A stretch of 64,000 nucleotides of DNA from Stenotrophomonas sp. ZAC14D1_NAIMI4_1 (GTDB taxonomy: Bacteria; Pseudomonadota; Gammaproteobacteria; Xanthomonadales; Xanthomonadaceae): positions 3,312,407 to 3,376,406 of the forward strand of contig NZ_CP026001.1 in assembly GCF_003086775.1 (NCBI RefSeq), in the 5' to 3' direction. The notes beneath the pieces are model-generated. The model worked only from the letters and a program-made list of their open reading frames with translations. It made no database searches and was not told where the DNA came from. Shown here piece after piece: positions 60,486 through 64,000 of the stretch (position 1 is the stretch's first letter; each line of letters starts with the position of its first letter). The translations under genes were made by a program, and so were the position numbers.

Positions 60486-61790
60486 TCAGCCCGGACGCGA
60501 CGCACCGAAATCGAGGGTGACCAGGGTGCCGCGCGGCTCGACCGGTTGCAGGTGCAGGGTCCAGCCCAGGTGTTCGCACAGGCGGGCAATCAGGTCCAGG
60601 CCGATGCCGCCGCGATCAGCACGCTCACCACGGGCCATGCGCGCGTGGATGGCAGCGATTTCCTCCGGCGCCATGCCATGGCCCGGGTCCTGCAGGGTCA
60701 GCACTGCCTGCGGGCTCAAGCGCAGTTCGATGTGGCCACGGCCACTGTTCTCGATGGCGTTGCGCAGCAGGTTGCCGATCGCGGCCTGCACCACGGCCAG
60801 CGGGGCCACGATGTCCACCGGTGCGGCCTGGATGCCGATACTCAGGTCCTTGTCCCCGAGCAGGTGGCGATGGTCGGCGACGATCTCCGGCAGCAGCTGG
60901 TCCAGTGCGATGCGCTCGGCGCGCGCGGCCAGCCGGGCCGGATCACGGGCCAGCACCAGCAGCAGCTCGATCAGCTGCTCCACGCCCTGCGCCGTCCGCA
61001 GCACGCGCTGCATCTGCTGGCGTGCGCGCTCGGGCAACCCCGGCTGTTCCAGCGCCAGTTCGGCCGCGCCGGTCATCACCGCGATGGGCGTGCGCAGCTC
61101 GTGGCTGGCCGTACTGATGAACACCCGCTCGCGCTCGACGAACTGCTCGTTGCGGTCGAGGTAGTCGTTGAGCGCGTCGGCGATCGTGTGCAGCTCGGAA
61201 CTGCCACGCGGGTCGACATCAATGCGCTGGCCCTGCTCGCCGGGCCGCAGCGCACCGATGTGATGGGCCAGCAGGCTGAGCGGGCGCACCACCCGTTCCA
61301 TGCCGAAGGACGCCATCAGCACGGTGACGAAGACCATGATGATGCCGGCCAGCATCACCCAGCGCGTGGCGAACTGCTCCAGGTCGTGGAAGTCGGAGAT
61401 GTCCAGCGCCAGCGCCACGCGCCCCATCGATGCGGTGTCGCGCACCATCACCGCGGTCTCGCGCTCGCCGACCATCACCCCGTCGTGCAGGCCCGGATGC
61501 AGGCCGCGCAGGGTGGCCGGCATGTTGGTCTCGTCGAAGCGGTAGAGGCTGAGCGTGTCCGAATCCTGCCAGTGGTACTGCGGCTCGTGCTCGGTGTGCT
61601 CGACGATGCTGTCCAGTTCGGAATTGAGCAGCGCGCGCCAGGCCGCATGCTCGGCGTGCTCATGCACGTAGTTGCCGACACTGAACACCGCCAGCGAGAT
61701 CAGCGCCAGGTAGCCCAGCAGCCAGCCGATCACGCGCCGGTACAGCGGCCCCGGCTTACGCGCCTTCTTCATCGTTTCCATTGCCTGCAC
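60486..61790 (-). CDS. sensor histidine kinase
   Basis: This encodes 434 residues; starts at 61781 and 61772 are also possible. Two membrane spans (VIGWLLGYLALISLAVFSVG, about 20-40, and WVMLAGIIMVFVTVLMASFG, about 144-163) flank a roughly 100-residue periplasmic domain. A HAMP-like region precedes the H box ASHELRTP (His230). The N box is NLLRNAIENS and the G boxes are QDPGHGMAPEE and RGGIGLDLI. Its start lies inside the end of the response regulator gene (35-base overlap), so the pair is translated together. Confidence 0.9.
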   Translation of the reverse strand: MQAMETMKKARKPGPLYRRVIGWLLGYLALISLAVFSVGNYVHEHAEHAAWRALLNSELDSIVEHTEHEPQYHWQDSDTLSLYRFDETNMPATLRGLHPGLHDGVMVGERETAVMVRDTASMGRVALALDISDFHDLEQFATRWVMLAGIIMVFVTVLMASFGMERVVRPLSLLAHHIGALRPGEQGQRIDVDPRGSSELHTIADALNDYLDRNEQFVERERVFISTASHELRTPIAVMTGAAELALEQPGLPERARQQMQRVLRTAQGVEQLIELLLVLARDPARLAARAERIALDQLLPEIVADHRHLLGDKDLSIGIQAAPVDIVAPLAVVQAAIGNLLRNAIENSGRGHIELRLSPQAVLTLQDPGHGMAPEEIAAIHARMARGERADRGGIGLDLIARLCEHLGWTLHLQPVEPRGTLVTLDFGASRPG

Positions 61791-62466
61791 TGCCGCTGGC
61801 CGCCAACCGGTAACCCACGCGCGGCAGGGTGTGGATCAGCTTGTCGTTGAAGGGGCCGTCCACGCTGCGGCGCAGTTCATAGACGTGCGAACGCAGCAGG
61901 TCGCCATCCGGCGGCTCGTCGCCCCACAGGGCGAACTCCAGCTGCTGGCGGGTGACCGCGCCGGGGCTGGCGCGCATCAGCACTTCCAGCAGCTTGCGGC
62001 AGGCCGGGTACAGGTGCAGCGCCTGGCCGCCACGCTGGGCCTCCAGGGTGGCCAGGTCCAGCACCAGGTCGGCCACCTGCAGGCGCTTGCGCGGGTTGCG
62101 CCCCTGCGCGCGCAGCAGCAGGGCCTCCAGCCGCACTTCCAGCTCGGGCAGGGCGAAGGGCTTGGTCAGGTAGTCATCGGCACCGGCGCGGAACCCGGCA
62201 ATCTTGTCCGGCAGCTCGTCGCGGGCGGTCAGCATGATCACCGGCACTTCCGAACCCTGGTCCGCGCGCAGGCGGCGCAGCACTTCCGGCCCTTCCATGC
62301 GCGGCAGCATCCAGTCCAGGATGACCGCGTCATAAGGGTGGCTGCCCGCCAGGTGCAGGCCGGTGATGCCATCGGGGGCCACGTCCAGCACGTGCCCGCG
62401 CGACTCGAAATAGTCGAACAGGTTGGCCACCAACTGGCGGTTGTCCTCGATCACCAACAGGCGCAT
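61756..62466 (-). CDS. OmpR-family response regulator
   Basis: This encodes 236 residues. The receiver has LLVIEDN, YDAVILDWMLPRMEG (phospho-Asp), VIMLTARD and DDYLTKPFALPELEVRLEALL. The winged-helix DNA-binding domain includes LLEVLMRASPGAVTRQQLEFALWG and HVYELRRSVDGPF with TLPRVGYRL. It pairs with the overlapping kinase. Targets are unknown; the divergent ArnT-like gene is a natural candidate, since lipid A modification is often controlled by such a pair. Confidence 0.9.
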   Translation of the reverse strand: MRLLVIEDNRQLVANLFDYFESRGHVLDVAPDGITGLHLAGSHPYDAVILDWMLPRMEGPEVLRRLRADQGSEVPVIMLTARDELPDKIAGFRAGADDYLTKPFALPELEVRLEALLLRAQGRNPRKRLQVADLVLDLATLEAQRGGQALHLYPACRKLLEVLMRASPGAVTRQQLEFALWGDEPPDGDLLRSHVYELRRSVDGPFNDKLIHTLPRVGYRLAASGSAGNGNDEEGA

Positions 62467-62598
62467 GCACGGAATGTCCACGGAAGTTCGTACCATGGTA
62501 GCGCTGCCCATGTCGGAATGCGGTCGCCCTGCGCCCACCTCCGACGCCTTTCCCACGCCTGCCCTTCCACAATGGCCGTTTTGCTCCCGGAGCCCGCC

Positions 62599-64000
62599 GT
62601 GCCCGTAGCCCTGTCCCGCCGCTGGTTCCTGCCCCTGTTGTGGCTGCTCTTGATCGCCTCGCTGGGCGCCGGCATCGGCATGCGCCAGCCGCAGCCGCCG
62701 GACGAGCCGCGCTTCGTGCTGGCCGCGCGCACCATGGTGGAAAGCGGGGAATGGCTGCTGCCGCACCGTGGCAGCGAGCTCTACGCGGAAAAGCCGCCGG
62801 TGTTCATGTGGCTGCAGGCGGTGGCGCACCAGGTGGTCGGCAGCTGGCAATGGTCCTTCCTGCTGCCCTCGCTGCTGGCCGCCCTGCTGAGCCTGTGGCT
62901 GGTCTCGGACCTGGCGCGCCGGCTGTGGTCGCCACGGCATTCGCTGTACGCGATGGCTGCGCTGTTCTGCACGCTGCAGTTCGGGCTGATGGCCAAGCGC
63001 GCACAGATCGACATGGTGCTGGTGGGGATGACCACCGTGGCCCTGTGGGGCCTCCTGCGCCATCTGGCTGAGCGCCGCAACCTGCCGGCGCTGTGGCTGG
63101 CCGGCTTCGCCGCCGGCCTGGGTACGGTCACCAAGGGCGTGGGCTTCCTGCCGCTGCTGATGGTGCTGCCGTGGTTCGGCTGGTGGCTGTACCAGCGCCG
63201 CCGCGGGCAGGCCGTAGCGGGCCCGCACCCGGCCACCCTGCTGTGGCTGGTGCCGGCATTCCTGCTGGGCGTGGCGGTGTGGCTGGCACCGCTGGGCTGG
63301 GCGCTGCTGCACGAGCCCAGTGCATCGCTGCAGTCCTACGCGCACGAACTGCTGTTCAAGCAGACCGGCACGCGCTACGCCAACGCCTGGCACCACCGCC
63401 AGCCCGTCTGGTACTACCTGCAGGTGATCCTGACGCTGTGGCTGCCCGGCAGCCTGCTGCTGCCGCTGCTGGCCAGGCCGTGGTGGCGCCGCCTGCGCCG
63501 TGCCGACCGCCGGCAATGGCTGCTGCTGGGCTGGGCGTTGCTGGTGCTGCTGTTCTTCACCGCCAGCCCGGGCAAGCGCGAGGTGTACGTGCTGCCGATG
63601 CTGCCGGCGATGGCGCTGGCCGTGGCCCCGCTGTTGCCGGGCCTGCTGCGCCGCCTGTGCGTGCGCCGCTACCTGTTCGGCTACAGCCTGCTGCTGATGC
63701 TCGCCACCGGCACCCTGGGCGCGATGATGATGACCGACAGCCACTGGGCGCAGGCCCAGCTGGCACGGCGGGCGATGCCCGATTCACTGCTGCCGGTGCT
63801 GGGCAACGGCCTGCTGGTCTTCGCCATTGCCGTGGCCACGCTGGCGGTGTGGCTGCGCGTGCGCCGTGCGGCCGTGCTGGTCCTGCTCACCCACGGCATG
63901 CTGTGGATGCTCTATGGGCTGGTGCTGATGCCGACGCTGGACCCCTACGCCTCCGCCTCGTCGCTGATGCATCGCGTTGGCAAGCGGATCGGACCCGATG
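62599..64000 (+). CDS. ArnT/GT39-family glycosyltransferase, partial (3' end beyond window)
   Basis: The frame is open from the GTG at 62599 to the window edge (467 residues). GGAG lies seven bases upstream; an ATG at 62572 would add nine residues. PQPPDEPRFVLAARTMVESGEWLLPHRG carries the acidic DE motif of the GT-C fold, and YAEKPPVFMWLQAV is the ArnT/PMT periplasmic-loop motif. About ten membrane spans follow. Such enzymes transfer a sugar from a polyprenyl carrier, for example 4-amino-arabinose to lipid A. The acceptor here is inferred. It diverges from a two-component system. Confidence 0.8.
   Translation, partial: MPVALSRRWFLPLLWLLLIASLGAGIGMRQPQPPDEPRFVLAARTMVESGEWLLPHRGSELYAEKPPVFMWLQAVAHQVVGSWQWSFLLPSLLAALLSLWLVSDLARRLWSPRHSLYAMAALFCTLQFGLMAKRAQIDMVLVGMTTVALWGLLRHLAERRNLPALWLAGFAAGLGTVTKGVGFLPLLMVLPWFGWWLYQRRRGQAVAGPHPATLLWLVPAFLLGVAVWLAPLGWALLHEPSASLQSYAHELLFKQTGTRYANAWHHRQPVWYYLQVILTLWLPGSLLLPLLARPWWRRLRRADRRQWLLLGWALLVLLFFTASPGKREVYVLPMLPAMALAVAPLLPGLLRRLCVRRYLFGYSLLLMLATGTLGAMMMTDSHWAQAQLARRAMPDSLLPVLGNGLLVFAIAVATLAVWLRVRRAAVLVLLTHGMLWMLYGLVLMPTLDPYASASSLMHRVGKRIGPD

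Overview
The window reads as ordinary chromosome from a high-GC gammaproteobacterium of the Xanthomonadaceae, most probably Stenotrophomonas. The gene set fits this: lepA-lepB-DUF4845-rnc-era-recO, rpoE-rseA-mucD, a ligase-associated repair operon, CstA with its small partner, and a leucine dehydrogenase. Many intergenic gaps hold short palindromes with GTAG at one end, as in the SMAG/GTAG REP elements described in S. maltophilia. I see no rRNA, tRNA, CRISPR array, complete insertion sequence, prophage or replication origin.

Layout. 1-2796 (minus): a partial AcvB/VirJ-type lipid hydrolase, a DUF998-like membrane protein coupled to a small Cys-rich protein, and an HD-type hydrolase. 3027-7180: a transglutaminase-like/TPR exported protein, a YjdM zinc ribbon, an Hsp70-like (YegD) chaperone, and a YkgJ cysteine-cluster protein with a small partner. 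7229-9240 (minus): an ECF sigma / anti-sigma-like / DUF4097 operon. 9578-17099: a small MscS-type channel, YbiI, DUF2058, YgjP, a degenerate pseudouridine synthase, a phospholipase-D protein, an HDOD protein and leucine dehydrogenase. 17160-24312: a subtilisin autotransporter, a thiolase, two Ala-rich lipoproteins and an AidB-like acyl-CoA dehydrogenase. 24426-30115: a tightly overlapped exonuclease-ligase-Lhr helicase-PdeM operon. 30143-38852: an FAD monooxygenase, a cold-shock protein, purine salvage (MTI phosphorylase, Hpt) with nagZ, a DsbA-like protein, CYTH, RlmD and a receiver-Hpt regulator. 39390-48033 (minus): recO-era-rnc-DUF4845-lepB-lepA, then mucD-rseA-rpoE with a sigma-E-like promoter. 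48268-64000: a FadJ-like enzyme, two pirins, aquaporin, CstA/YbdD, a secreted protein, a DUF819 permease, a VOC protein, a two-component system and a partial ArnT-like glycosyltransferase.

How genes work together. The four-gene repair operon (stop/start overlaps of 4, 4 and 11 bases) is a DNA end-processing, unwinding and sealing set. RpoE, RseA and MucD form an envelope-stress circuit. MTI phosphorylase releases hypoxanthine, which the adjacent Hpt returns to IMP. CstA and its one-base-overlapping YbdD-like partner form a pyruvate/peptide uptake pair.

The most unusual feature is non-coding. A family of about 100-bp structured repeats (long outer stem enclosing two small hairpins) occurs ten times. 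The outer arms differ between copies yet stay complementary within each copy. Three islands (10188-10775, 38862-39373, 56886-57303) are built as hairpin, linker, palindrome, GTAG REPs, inverted palindrome, linker, hairpin. They sit almost flush between the stop codons of convergent genes. I do not recognise a named family for this composite.
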